From Rhizoctonia solani (lineage: Eukaryota > Basidiomycota > Agaricomycetes > Cantharellales > Ceratobasidiaceae), in contig NC_057380.1 of assembly GCF_016906535.1 (NCBI RefSeq), forward strand, positions 62,001 to 126,000: a stretch of DNA of 64,000 bases, in the 5' to 3' direction. Position 1 is the first letter of the stretch, and each line of letters starts with the position of its first letter. Positions 33,601 to 45,934 of this stretch are shown piece after piece. Both the position numbers and the translations under genes were made by a program. Under the pieces are notes generated by a model. It ran no database searches and had not been told where the DNA came from. It saw nothing but the letters and a program-made list of their open reading frames with translations.

Positions 33601-34756
33601 CAAATACGGGCCGGTGGTGCTGCTCAATGTGGAGACTCTTCATTGTGACGCATTGATTATGTTTCCCAACCGGGATGCTGTGGGCCACGTACCACTGCCT
33701 AACTTATCGTTGAACTCGGTCAATAAGGCATGTTCGGTTCTCGAAAACTATCTTCAGTACTACGGTACCAGGTCAAGAGATAATCCTCGACGACCTCTTC
33801 TACCGTCAAACTCAGGGTATGATGAATGTGATGAGCTTGCTGACCAGCTCGCGATGCTTTGGACAAATACGGCAAAGCCTGTACTCGACTACATTCAAAT
33901 GGTCGGCATATTTTGGCTATAACCCTTCAAACGAACTAAATATCTTATTCTATCTTTCCAGATTTCTCCTTCGAACAGTATACCTCACGTAACCTGGTGT
34001 ACCACGGGCTCGATGACATTCCTTCCACTCCACGCTGCCGGCCTCTATGATACACCAGCATCTAAAATGTCCGACTTTGCTATTTCCTCGTATACACCCA
34101 CTATTGGCTCTCTGCTTTCCAAGCATGAGACATATTTTCCGAACCAGCTTCGCGTTTTAGTCATAGGCCAGGAGAACACTCCGGGGCACACTCAGCTCCT
34201 GGGTACTCGTGAAGAGCTTATTACACTTTCGAGCTTCAAGGAATCTTTCTGCGCTTTCAAGAAGATTGAAGAAAGCGAGGCGACAAAGTCGGCAGTACTT
34301 GCTGCTCTTGAAGAATACAATTGCGTGCACTTCGCGTGTCATGCATGTCAAGCTACTTCGCAGTTTGATCAAAGTGGATTTGCGCTTCACGATGGGAGAC
34401 TTACATTATCTGAGATCACGGCAAAAACGGTAGCAGGAAGGAAATTCGCTTTCCTATCAGCGTGTCAGACAGCAAAAGGAGACAAGATGCTTGCTGACGA
34501 AGCGGTGCATTTAACCTCTGGTCTACTGGTGGCCGGATATTCAAATGTCATCGGGACTATGTGGTCCGTGATAGACGAAGACGCACCACTGGTAGCAAAA
34601 GGAGTATATCAAGAATTAATGTTCAACGGCCATACAAAAGGAATTAGCGGAAACACAATCGCAAGCGCCTTGCATAAAGGGGTCAATGAATTACGGGCAA
34701 AAGTGGGAGACAGGGAGTTTTATCGATGGGTTCCTTATATCCATGTTGGAATTTGA
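30617..34756 (+). CDS. TPR-repeat protein with C-terminal CHAT (caspase-like) domain
   Basis: Exons 30617..30736, 30774..30875, 30941..31002, 31063..33901, 33962..34756; 1,305 aa. The middle holds many tetratricopeptide-like repeats about 50 residues apart, each with an LG-x-A-x-x-x-RF-E type helix (LGNAYMCRFE, LGNAYARRFE, LGCAHSARFE, LGKSYLKRFE). The C-terminal ~270 residues are a CHAT domain: FLPLHAAGLY, the His motif VHFACHA and the Cys motif LSACQTAKGD that together form the caspase-type dyad. CHAT domains are cysteine peptidases or their relatives; the TPR part senses a partner. Such proteins are expanded in Agaricomycetes, with unknown ligands; bacterial TPR-CHAT proteins act in defence. 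The first intron (37 nt) is unusually short and is the weakest call; the rest of the model is firm. Confidence 0.88.
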
Positions 34757-35824
34757 GTGCTCGGGGACATTGCTGGTAAAACAGATCATGTATGTTGTGT
34801 TTCAAAGAGAGTCAATTCGACTGGTTTTGGTCCATTAGTCACCCGACATGTAGAAATAAAAATGCATATCCACTATTCAAAAATTTGAGCCTCTAGCCGA
34901 TGAATTAGCTTCCAACGATGCAACAGATGGACTTATTTGAACTGTGTCGTTTCCGCATCGAGACGAGACAGAAGGGTGCATAACAGCGCATTCGATAGTG
35001 CGTATTCAACGAATGAAAAGGCTCGCGTTCTCGCTCCCGAATGGACTAAAAATGAATTCAACTTCCAGCGAATTGTAATAGGGGCGGTGGATCGGAGCCT
35101 GCGGGGACGTACGAGCCAGACTTAGGCGTAGGGTCGCGCAGGGAACCTCACATGTAATTTTAGTCACGTGACTATTCGGTTGTGCCTAATCAGCCATACT
35201 TCACAGCCCATGCGACATTTCATCGCACTTTTACTTTCCTCTTTTCCCATACACACTCCCATCTACTCACACCTGCACAATATTTCACGAAACTTTACTC
35301 CTTCTAGAACTGTTCTTATCGTTCTTCCTCCCTACTCGACTATCATCGGGCTTCGGCACCCAGTCGCCAGTTCTGCTCGCGTCTCGGCGCGCCGGCTCTC
35401 ATCCGCGTGCTCCGTGCAGGGCCCCCATCCTCGCTGGTATCTGACGATGGTCATGTATGCACACATGCACACATCTATTTCTATGCTAATTTTACCTCCA
35501 CCAAACGCACAAAGCCACCAGAACCCAAGTTTTCATGTTTGCACCAATTTGATACGTTGGTAACTTCCAGTTATAGGTTACAAGCGTGCTACTATCCAGT
35601 AAGCTGGTAGACACAGCAATACTTGGCAGTTGTTGGAAGTTGTTGCGAAGGTACCGAGCCATGGGATTTGAGCCATATATAGTCTGATCAAACGGTAGCT
35701 GACACTTGGCTGCTGACTCATCTGCAGATCTTACGGAAAACATGACAAATCACATGACAGCTCAAGCTTGTTCCTGCCCTTGACTTTCATCCGTTCCTGC
35801 ACTTGCAATTCTGCCCATAACCTA
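34757..35824. other. Intergenic region with a possible truncated gene start
   Basis: TCACGTGA at 35164..35171 is followed by a CT-rich leader and a GC- and CpG-rich block (35330..35450) that looks like a 5' exon, in a 131-codon frame (35168..35563). The frame shows no recognisable family and no continuation. I take it as a remnant or an unrecognised small gene, not a supported CDS. Confidence 0.3.
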
Positions 35825-38147
35825 ATGACATCCCGTGCCTACTCGGGCTGCTGGACGTGTATTAATAGGTACTCACACCTTCTCTCTCAACCAAGAGTAT
35901 ATGCTAAAAAATAGAATGACAGTCGAAAAACATGCGACGAGACCAGACCAAAATGTCAGCGTTGTGCGAAAAACGGATTGGAATGTGGGGGATACGATGA
36001 TACGGGACACGGCAATACTAGGTCAACAAAAAGAAGACCCCGACTACACACTTCATTGGCCCCTGAGGTGGCGCCGTCGACCAGTCTACTACCCTTGGCC
36101 ACCAGTCATACCCCGTACGAAACTCAACTACACGATCTCCCCAATATTTCTGTTTCCACTCCTAGAGGTTCAAATGCAATCCTAAACTGTGACTTTGAGA
36201 CAACCGTTGGCGCCCTGCCGAGTGGGCTTCCAGATGTGCCCGAACTTCACTCTCCCCTAACCTCTCGCCTGAAATCTACAGCTCGCTTGGATACCAACAG
36301 ATTGACCTTGACACCCTATCTATCACAACCTTCGATGAGATCCCCCAATACAATTGAAATTATCGAGTTGACGGCACCACCCGAAATCCCCGAAGTACCA
36401 TGGACACAGTCTATTGTATCTCCAACCGCACCTGGAGACCAATTGGCGGACCAAGCCTCTACTTCTGCTTCATATAAATCACAGTCACTTGCCATCATTC
36501 GAGCACCTGCTGGATTAACTTCTGGCCAGGCCAGCTTGTTTGAAGCACTATTCAGTCTAGCGCAACCCTATTCTATAGCCCCTCCAGCATTTGAACCCCT
36601 TCCTAACTCAACTCAGTATCTCTCGTCAAGCCCGTCATCATCTTCGCAATCCCCTTGGACATCCCCTGATGTGGAAGATGATGCGTCGGATACAAGCGAA
36701 GACGATGATCAAGATAACGCAAGACAAATATGGTGTTCGTCTCCCGTGATGGACAGTTCGATCCCAACCAATTCACTGCCATATGTTTTACAAAGCTGTG
36801 GGTTCTTGTTTTGATTCTTTCTTGGCGAAGATTAATTCTAATTTCACGTTGGCAGATGCCAACTGGTTAAACTATACCATGTTCGAGCCACTAAATCTCG
36901 TATACCCCACCAAAGAATGCGTAGTCTGGAAATTTGGAAGCTCCCAAGAGTCGCGGACGAAAATAATCCTTATTGCTAACGCCATGAGTATGCTTAGACG
37001 GACGCGAAACCCGCGGGGGGTCTCATTAGTTTCAATGTTGGCTTCTCAAGTATACGAAACTATCTGCATATTCAAATCCAAGTCCCGAATAACTCCGGCA
37101 TCAGAGAAACAGTACGCCCAAGCAGCGCTAGATCACATAGTTGAGGTACACATATCTCTATGCATCTTTTTGTCTGAGCTAATGGAGTTCAAGCTACAGA
37201 TAATCGGGGTACAGTTGTATTCAAGTCCGCTCTCATCAGTTATTCGACTTTTGGAAGATACTGCCCCCGTCTTTCGCGCTGCATGCCCAGATCCCCCTAC
37301 TCAACTCGTCAATTTACCGGACCTTTTGCTTGGACCGTGGGTTCACTTGCGGTACTTTGCAGTCACAGACGTGACCCTCAGCATTACTACCGGACGACCT
37401 ATGTTTTTCCGCTACGATATCGAATTCTCTCTCGAACTTTGTGAACGGATGGTCCAACGAAAAGTCAATTTTGGTTTAACCTGGATGCATGGCATGCCTG
37501 ACCAATTGGTAGTTTTATTCGCATGGATGAACAGCTTACGGGAAGAAGCCCAGATTGGGACGCCGATTCGAACAGAGGTGATTACTCGAATCGAACAGGA
37601 TATCAAACGATTGAAGATCGTGCCCAGCAAGGCCGCCGATCCAATGCTCAAAGTTGGGAGATTTGTTGTTCAAGAATGTTGGCGTCAGGCTGCGTACATC
37701 TATCTATATATGGTAAGTGTCTGTTTTGTAGTTCATTTACCGACCCTGAGAAGCTGTTGTCACAGGCTCTCTGCGGCGCCCATGCACAGGACACGAGGGT
37801 TAAAAAACAGACAAAGGCGTTTATGAGGCTCGTCAATGGCACAGCGCCTGGGCGAAATCCTGACGCTTTTCTAGTAATTCCCGCGGTAGTCGTGAGTTTT
37901 GTGTAGTATATCCATTATGCATCTCTCTTATTTCACACCTCTCTAGGCCGGAGTTGCAGCGACAAAGCTCAGCGACAGAGAAACACTGCGGGCGCGCTTA
38001 TCAGCGTTACCTGAATGTAGACCGGGTACTTGCCGACACGATAATTTGCGGATACTCGAGGACCTTTGGATAAGAACAGCTGACGAGGGCCGACCGCCAG
38101 TTTGGGAGGACTTGCGAGTGAGTTGCTTGAGGATTGTAGGTATGTAG
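35825..38147 (+). CDS. Zn2Cys6 fungal transcription factor
   Basis: Exons 35825..35868, 35923..36797, 36856..37712, 37766..37891, 37947..38147; 700 aa. The N-terminus has a full binuclear zinc cluster, C-x2-C-x6-C-x6-C-x2-C-x6-C, split by intron 1 and including KTCDETRPKCQRC, which binds DNA. A Ser/Pro- and acid-rich linker follows (about residues 70-290), with an acidic run DDASDTSEDDDQD. The C-terminal ~400 residues are the long helical regulatory domain common in these factors (MFEPLNLVY, FRAACPDPP, MHGMPDQL, VVQECWRQAA, GRNPDAFLV, VWEDLR). It is a nuclear regulator of unknown target genes; no neighbouring metabolic cluster suggests one. This subfamily is very large in Rhizoctonia-type genomes (recalled knowledge). 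Confidence 0.9.
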
Positions 38148-39127
38148 GCTATATCTATGGAACACGATGTTGCTTTGCATTTAGCTTTTCAACTGTCTTG
38201 TATCTTGTATTTTATAATGTAACAAACCCATTTGGGCTGTCTCTTTGGCATATTATGCTACATGTATACCTAATGTTTATTGTGAGGTAATGGCATTTTT
38301 TGGGTTGTTTTCATGGAGCTTTTTTTGGGGCCGAATTCAGGTCTCAAATGCGACGACAAGGAGTCAAGAGGATATAACATGGCCCTATCACGGTCTTTAG
38401 CATGTTAATAGACAAGGGGGCACGGACCTTGATATGTAGGGTCGGAACCGTGACTTTCCAGTGCAGACGACTTTACTCTAACAGCTCTGTAGAAATACCT
38501 TGTATATACTAGAATAATCTAGTACTTTCCATGTAATCGAGCCAGTGTGAACTAACCAACGAGATATATGCGCAGTAATGCGCAGCAAGTACGCGTCACC
38601 CATATAAGTTACTCGACTGGTTTGTTCGCGGGTATATAAGGGGGCCAGTCGTGCCTCCTAACGACTGACCATCCTCTCTCAATCTCACTCTCGTTCATAC
38701 TTTGTAACTAGTTAGATATTAATATATATTTGTTTCTATATACATCTTTAACTTCTTACTACAAGCTCTTTATGTGAAGCGCATATTTTGCATGGGCTAC
38801 AAAGCTTCTCGTAGATTGGATCGAATTCCAAGAGCACGAAGAGGCATCTTATGAGACAATAAGAAAAGGAATTTTAATGAAATTTGTGAATACCTTTTTC
38901 GTTCAAGAGAAATTAACCCCAATTGTTCACATAAAGCTGCCAGTAGAGTGTATACAGTATTTTGATAGCCCATTGCGGGCGCATCATGAACCCCGATCGC
39001 AGCCTATTATAACCCATCTGCAAATACTCTCGTCTTCCTACTATTTATCTAATTGATTGGTTCATTTCATTTTCAGCACGCCTAGTTACAATTCACACAA
39101 TTGGGATCTGGAGTGACAAATGGATGA
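38148..39127. other. Intergenic region with a possible LTR remnant
   Basis: Between the regulator and the ferritin-like gene. The stretch 38330-38770 has an LTR-like promoter (GGGTATATAAGGGGGCC at 38631) followed by CT-rich leader sequence, similar in style to the gypsy LTR promoter (TATATAAGGAGGCC). No paired repeat, primer site or coding part is present in the window, so the call as a solo LTR is tentative. Poly-AT sequence follows. Confidence 0.3.
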
Positions 39128-40584
39128 CTAAATATCTCCAAGATCAAAGAGTTTTCCCACGGCTCCTGGTACACCCTTCAATTCCGATGCGTCCGGGTAC
39201 GCAGAGATCGCATTGGCCACTATGGCCTTTAGCTCGTTCAATGGAGAAGTCTCTGTAGAGAAAAGATAAATGTTGAACGGTGGCCCGGCGCGCTTTTTCT
39301 TGATCGTCTTTAAATCTTGGTGAACCAAAAATTGTGCAATTGGTTTCATAACAGAGAACATCAAGGGGCCGATGTTCCCCCTAAGCTTCTGTTTTTTCGA
39401 TTCATCGGGGCCGCCATAAGTCCAGACAGTTTCAATGGTCCAAAGTAAGTAAGAGTACTATAGTTGTGGACACGGGTAACCCCTCAGTACTGATGATTGA
39501 TCGAGCGATATTAATCTGTTGATGGGTACTAACCGAAGCATCGAATGCCAGCATAACCTAGTGAATTATGATTAGTATATTCATATCTAAAGGCTGACTT
39601 CAATATTACCGGATACGACTTCTCCCTACCCTCAAACTGTTTTGTGTCTGGGTTTGGAGCCAGTTTATGAACATTCAGGTTCAGTTCGCTCAACTTTTTG
39701 AATATTTCGTAGTGAGATTGTTCCGAGCTTGAAGAGCCCGTCGTTGGGGGACCTCCCTCGCCCTGCTCGATGATTAGAGATAGCTTGTCTTCAGCAGTTT
39801 GGAGGTCAGTAATCGCAGCTAGTTCTCCTTGGAACCAAGGGTCATCATCTCCCCATTGTCTCTTGGCCGAATCTTTATCAAAGATGTCGTCTCCAAGTCT
39901 ATTATGAAGATCTCTTAAACCTGAAATAAGACCATCTTTTAGCTGTATGAGATTAGATTGATGTATGAAACAAACCCTCTTTGAGGCTTCCGTAGAATTG
40001 GCCGATACTCTCGTATTGTGCAAGCATTTTGGTTTTTAACAGAGTTTCTTCTTGTTCAACTTTCTCATCAACTGGTTGTTCAACCTAGACACGGTTGTCA
40101 TGATTTGAATGAAGTGAAATGCCCTGGCATCCATACCTCAACAAAGTTTTGAAACTGGTATGGATGTGCCGGAGCTAACGTCAAAAGCACTCCCTCGTAC
40201 AATATCTCTGACGGATATTTTGGGGCGAAGGCTTCCCCATATAACTGGGGTCGACCACGAACCGCAGTGAGCAGGTTTCCCGCAAGTATCAAGTGAAGCA
40301 TCTCTTGTGCAACAATGCCTAAGAAGCATTATTTGTCGCATATCATCCAATAAGGTATGCCACATACCCCGAACGCCAGCGACGGCCACTTGTTCTGGGC
40401 TTTCAGACCCGGCATTGTCGGTATTAATAGAATACATGGCAAACAAGTAAAGTGGAATAGTATAAAGCTCAAGTATAACAGCAGTTTGAAGATGTTGCCG
40501 AAGTGCTGTTAACGTCCACTCCTTTGGAGCACCCGTTGGAGCCTTATAAACCGGCTGGGTTGATACTCCTACGTGCTGGGACAT
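39128..40584 (-). CDS. Ferritin-like (iminophenyl-pyruvate dimer synthase-like) domain protein
   Basis: Exons 40368..40584, 40137..40318, 39976..40084, 39610..39920, 39534..39557, 39128..39457; 390 aa. The first 150 residues match the ferritin-like fold of the VioB/RebD-associated domain: LELYTIPLYLFAMYSI at helix 1 (Glu ligand candidate), IVAQEMLHLILAGNLL at helix 2 (ExxH-type pair), then GEAFAPKYPSE. A motif IGQFYGSLKEGLRDL follows, and a helical C-terminal half ends KLFDLGDI. In bacteria this domain sits on enzymes that couple indole-pyruvate imines; fungal copies are uncharacterised and their reaction is unknown. The metal-ligand pattern (E...ExxH) suggests an iron or heme-independent oxidase-like site; this is inference. 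The start is the first ATG; the splice acceptor of intron 3 has a nearby alternative (39935). Confidence 0.85.
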
Positions 40585-40729
40585 GCTGGGGGTTTAGTAA
40601 GTGAAAGATGGCGAGAGATAACTATCCCCAAAGCGTTTTATATACGTTAACTCCCTCACACGGCGCTGTTTCAATTGGAGCTTTTGGAAGGTCAAAGACT
40701 TCTATTACTTACATGCGTCGTCTGAAGAT

Positions 40730-41089
40730 CTAGGGGGATTGATACATCCTTGGGTTTGTGCGGATGAATCTACGTCTGGAAGTAAAGTAATATGGGGCTA
40801 CCCGAAGTAGCTGATTCATCGCTCGTTGAGTCTCATGTGACAACCCCAAAATGTTTATTGGGGATCTGGACTTGAGTCTATTATCAGTGAACCACTGCCC
40901 ATTTGAGTATCGGCGCTTGTTGCCTACTAAAGTCTGGACGATGATTGGTTGCTTGGACTGCGATAGCCCCACACAATCTACGACCAGATCCGGGATCACA
41001 TCAGCTCCCCTGATAGAGACTTGACGTAATGCCGGAAATTGCAAACTCAGGCGCTCCTTCGCCTGAATTTGTTGTCTGCGTAGCCGCAT
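40730..41089 (-). CDS. Hypothetical protein, 119 aa
   Basis: A single-exon frame from ATG 41089 to TAG 40730. It is basic, with an ADVIPDLVVDCVGLS core strand and a C-terminal RRRFIRTNPRMYQSP tail. I recognise no domain. The open frame could be a real small gene or the surviving end of a larger one; there is no TATA or E-box near the start. It lies 145 bp upstream of the ferritin-like gene, in the same direction. Confidence 0.3.
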   Translation of the reverse strand: MRLRRQQIQAKERLSLQFPALRQVSIRGADVIPDLVVDCVGLSQSKQPIIVQTLVGNKRRYSNGQWFTDNRLKSRSPINILGLSHETQRAMNQLLRVAPYYFTSRRRFIRTNPRMYQSP

Positions 41090-41624
41090 TCTTATGTAGC
41101 TTATATCCAGCTGTCGCGACTTTCTTCAAACTTATGCTATGGATTAGGTAGAGCACCGACTAATATTGTACAAATTATTGGACAAAAACATGCTAGATTT
41201 GAAACATGATAGTCCAATATTGTAACAATCGAGACTGGAAACGCATAGCTTAAGTGCATATATACAACAGAGAGTAACCAACAGACCTCACCCCGCCGGT
41301 TTCTTTCTATATTTCTCTATAACTTAAGATATGCACACAGGTTCAATCAAATCACTCCTTAAAATGCGCATTTGTATATATATCATTGAGTTGTTTCGTT
41401 ATTATTATCGATTCACCTCAATAGTGTACGCATCAATATCGCAAAGAGGAGAGGGAAGAAGTCGCAGGAGCGTGGGCTGCGTGCGCTCTGTCTTTGTCGT
41501 GGTGCCTATAATACGCTGTTTGTAAATCGTTGAAGCAAAGTGTTCTCCTAGCTGTGACGATCTTAAAAGACAACTTATTGATACCCTAATTATTCATACC
41601 TAACTGTAGTATTTGACTCTTTGC
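41090..41624. other. Spacer, nothing recognised
   Basis: AT-rich sequence with only short frames. A purine-rich block (GAGGAGAGGGAAGAAG) lies at about 41445. No repeat partner in the window was noticed. Confidence 0.4.
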
Positions 41625-43395
41625 TTATTCACTTTGCTGCTGCGGTCCGAATGGCCGATATGTCGTTTTGGATATGTCCCATGCCCTTCCCATAGCTGCT
41701 TGAATACTTGCTACATAAGGCTCTGAAGTCTGGATATATGCAGTTCGAACAGATTTGAGTATATTATTCTGAAAGTCAGCAATAGAAAGTCTCCTGGCCT
41801 CTGGTACCTGGGACCGCTATCGTTAATCCGGTTTGATGTTAGTTATGGCATCAATATACGTGCGTCAAGGAAGGTCTCACATGCTCGCTAATTAACGCCA
41901 TAAAATGTTGTTTATTGTTGTTTCCTACTACTTCAACCAAGCTTTTCGCAACTACTTTCACAATGTCTTCTGCCGCGTTGTTAACTACTTGCACAACCGT
42001 TGCTTCGGCCTTAGATCTAGAGGAATCCCAGACAATGTCCCAAACCTTCCAAAACTTTTTCCACATATCATCTCGCTTTGGGTTATTCATTTCTTCTTTG
42101 GTGTCTTCAGCAACCTTCTGAGCTGCCTCTAGCGCCGCTCCTGACGCTGCCTTGAAGGCAGTATTAAACATCTCAGAGTGTAGCTGTTGGCTATCCTGAA
42201 ACTTGGAAGGATCCGCTTTGCCGCGGGCGGCCTCTCGGGCAGCTGGTAAAGCCGCACTTAGCGCATCGTTCCACATCTTCACAAATTGAAAATCCCCTAT
42301 CAGACCCCGTTTAATCCGCACCGAGAATTCTGGGCGCTCTGTGGAAGTTTGTGTCTGTTCATTGATCTCTGTGCTTGTAACATTGGCCGGAGGCGAGATT
42401 ATATTGAGAATCACATCCCACAGGACTCTTGTGAGTTGCTGGCCAACAAGTGGTCGAAAATCGTCAACCAACTCATCAATCCATAGCCGCTTGTCAACCT
42501 CAATAATGGTCTGCGCTGTATCCCGCTGCCCCAATAGCTCTTCGAGCATAGGCTTCAAGGAGCTGACCAGCTGCTCTTGGGTTTTCTGTTTCAGTTTGCT
42601 GCGAAGGCCAGAGTCTAGCTGATATTTCAGGGCTCGACGAAGGACGAAACGAACAGCCCCAACTGGCAGGCTCCACACTATGACTCCGCGTTTTCTTAGC
42701 CCACCAATTATGCTTCGTCCCAATCGTGCTCTAAACTCGGATATGGTATTCAATACCAGATTTAGCAATATGTCGACGATTTTGTCTGTCAAAGAGTCGG
42801 TAAGGCTGTGAAGATTGGGAGTTGCCCGTTCTACCACCTCATCTGAAGACGGTACGACAAAAGGAAGTGTATGTCGCGCCACAATCATGACCAGCGTCCA
42901 AGAGAAGAAATAACAATTATACTTGAGGAGTGCATATTCTCGAGCCTTTTTATCCTGCGACAGTGAAAAGCATGCCGAAAAGACGTGCAGCAAATCGGTA
43001 TTAGGCGGCGCGGATAAATCTAATTCACAATGTGTCGTTCCCTTTAAGGCTTCAACATCTTCGAGGTTTAATATGGAGTAGTCGTCCGCGGCCTTGCGAT
43101 TAGACAACCCAGCAAAGGTTTCAAGCGCCAAGGTACCAGGTTTGGAAGTCTCTGGGCGACGATCAAATCGGTAGGTAGGCCCGTTTGTGAGGTACGCAAG
43201 TACAAAGCGATGGGGCGGTGCACTTCCCTCAATTCGAATTTCTAGGCGTGATACGCTGGTAGCTGATCTATCGAGAGTACGATACAGATCAAAAACCTTG
43301 CCGTCGCCCCACGTGTTTGTAAACTCCATTAGCGCTCTCTTTTGCTTGGAGGGAAACGAAGTAGACAGCGCGAGAATATCGGAAGATAGTGCCAT
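41625..43395 (-). CDS. Unknown 568-aa protein with a Cys-containing NCYFFSW motif
   Basis: Exons 41881..43395 and 41625..41816 with a 64-nt intron; 568 aa. The first ~190 residues form a mixed alpha/beta part with THCELDLS and, about 50 residues later, ALLKYNCYFFSWTLVMIVAR. A Cys in an Asn-Cys-aromatic motif at a helix start recalls the NlpC/P60-LRAT and PPPDE thiol-enzyme folds, but I cannot find a clear catalytic His, so no activity is claimed. Residues ~190-330 are amphipathic or hydrophobic helices (IIGGLRKRGVIVWSLPVGAVRFVL) and the C-terminal third is Ala-rich helical (FKAASGAALEAAQKVAEDTKE). It is probably membrane-associated. Proteins of this layout exist as hypothetical proteins in Agaricomycetes (recalled). 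Start is the first ATG after an in-frame stop. Confidence 0.75.
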
Positions 43396-45934
43396 GAAGT
43401 TCCGAGGTGGCCTGTTGCTGAGTTGAAAGAATAGAGTGTTCTCTTATATGTACAATAAATCGAACCGACAACACATGCAAGCCCATGCATTTAATGCGTG
43501 TTGGTGGTCTTCCACAGTGTGTGTTGATTATAGGCGCCTTAGCCCCTATCTCTTCAATAGTAACTTCGAGACTAAACCAGTTTTAGAACCCTCTCTCTAT
43601 TGAGAATTCTTTTCCTTTAGCAAAGCTTCTGGTAAACACATATGGGAGAAACCGGATAAGTATATACCACCCGACCCAAACATACGGTATATAAACATCT
43701 CTAGTTTGTAATTGTTTCGAGAAAGATGATAAAAAAATATTTCCATCACACAACTGGCACACGTACACCAAAGAGACAACTCACTGGCATTTGAGGGATT
43801 GTATGGGTTGTAGGTCTCGGATTCATCCATAACTTGGACCTGATATCTAGTGCCTCCCAAGACGCTTTGCGCAAACCACATATAGGTAGTAGCGAAGAAT
43901 TCAACTCATGGCTATCCTTACTCACCGCGTCTATAGTACTTAATATACTCAAAACATATTGTTCTTAAAATCTTCATTGGATAATTCAATAGTCCTCACG
44001 ATATTCGCATTTGTATCTATATATCTGTGCTATTACTAGTCCCCTAGAGAACGATCATAAAACAACAGTTGTCTCGTTCTAATAAATACAGGCTCCTACA
44101 CCTAACTAAGATGGAAGACAGTTGGATCTGTGGACACTGGCGCCCTGCCCGATCCACCAACCCACGCTCTCTCCTCATGCTTGGAGCTCCTGGGAAAACC
44201 CTTTCCAGTCGAAGCGACTTCAAGGGTGGAGCGTAACCCGTTTCTAGTGCAACGACAGCCGGCGTGTGTTCGACAAAACCATGAGTGCAACCCAGATATT
44301 TAAATCTATCAAGTGCGTTCACACCTCTGGTATATGCGTTCGGTACAGCGAACACGAGGGGGCACAGAATGCACCGATCACGTAACGGAGTGGTCGAATA
44401 TTAATTGAATGGATCTGTCTTCTACCTTGTACGTATATGAGAACGCCGTAAGAAGCACGAGGCTAACTGTGAGCACCACCAGGAGACCAGAGGGACTCTT
44501 CTCTATATGGCTATTGGTTTTGTATTAGCAGATTTCAAATACCTGGAGTAGCTTCTATCGGATACCTACAGGAGCACCAACCGCAAGCGTGCTCAAGTGA
44601 GGTAAGCACCAATATAAACCGCGTGCCGTAGTTTACTAAACGCAGTATGTTTTGCTTGCTTAGGCACATTTAGGGGGTGGAATCGTGTATATGCAAACCA
44701 ATATGACCGTGGCGCAGCTTCGTTGGTTATTCTTGGGCGATAGAGCACACACCTATGCCGCAAGGGAAACAGCCAAGCAGGGATACACGCTTCATATGTA
44801 GATCGTTAAGGGTCGTGCAGGTAAACTTTACCTTATCAATCCCACGTATTCGGTTCTCCAAATGGGACGGGACCGAGATATTTGATCCAGTCGTTCTTGT
44901 GATCGAGTAACACGACTTTGGCAAATAGCATACCCTCGTGCCCCCACCTCCTGAGCATTGCAGAACCATGGGGATTATACTCCATGTCTTTGGCCGACTA
45001 CTAAATCAAATCGCTTATGGCTAAAAGTGGATGAGACCTGAAGCAGCTTAGAAAAGGGATAGATGCCATTCTAACTGTAACCGCCTATGAAACGAAACTT
45101 CAAAACCGTCGTCGTGCGACAATACTTTATAACCTTACCGGTAATATACATATGCAACCGCTTAACTCGCTGTTTAAAGAAATGGCACCCAACACGGAGC
45201 CAAGAATACTAAGATGCGCTCGTTATAATTGCCCGTCCAATAACAGGTTTCATAATTAAACTTTGGTCAACTCACCCGATCATGGTCGATCGGAGTGTAT
45301 AGTCCGCAAGGATCATACTGGCTATACAATCCAACCTTTCATTGACTTCGCGATCAGACGCCCTCGACCACCGCGGAGATACATGCCACTGCCGGATCTC
45401 CGATGGTTATCGACCGTGAAAACTCAAGTGGTGGACTTTGTTGAAGCACCGGATAACGCGCTCCGCTAGTCACCCACCTCGCCAATCGAAGCGCCCCTAT
45501 GAATGCGTATTCCGACGAGCGATCTGCATCTATTTGAATACGAACCAGCACACCGCTGTGCCGATGTCCTATAAAAAGACAGTGCGAAGTGAAACGGCTG
45601 CCCATGTCAAGGGGCGTGGGGAAATAAAGACACGTTATATAAGCATTTCGGAAGTGAAGCGCCGTGATTCCTGAAAATCAGGGCGGCACGGAAAATTTGT
45701 CATGACTTCCACGTCATGGAGAGATCTTGAATTTGCTCGAAACTGAACAAGAGTCAGCCTTGATATTTAAGTCGTGCGCAGCTAGCTTCGTATCTCCCCC
45801 AAAGAATGGCAGCACTGCTTGCCTCGTGTGTAACACGTTGATCCGAACTCCAAGACCGACCCTTGGCTTCCTGTGCCCCACCTCGGTTATAAGTGCTCCA
45901 CTCTGGTCTCTGCCTTCTGACCACCCTGTAAATC
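43396..45934. other. 2.5-kb region without a supported gene; exon-like relics
   Basis: Two minus-strand pieces look like worn exons. One, about 43790..43905, reads MWFAQSVLGGTRYQVQVMDE and then a GTGAGT donor. The other, 44836..44985, is an open frame starting MEYNPHGSAMLRRWGHEG. Neither can be joined to a full gene and I recognise no family. The rest is AT-rich spacer. The last 200 bp include the promoter of the following gene. Confidence 0.35.

Noticed and set aside
35168..35563. 131-codon frame behind a CACGTGA box
   Set aside because: Promoter-like start but no recognisable domain or continuation; kept only as a note in the intergenic entry.
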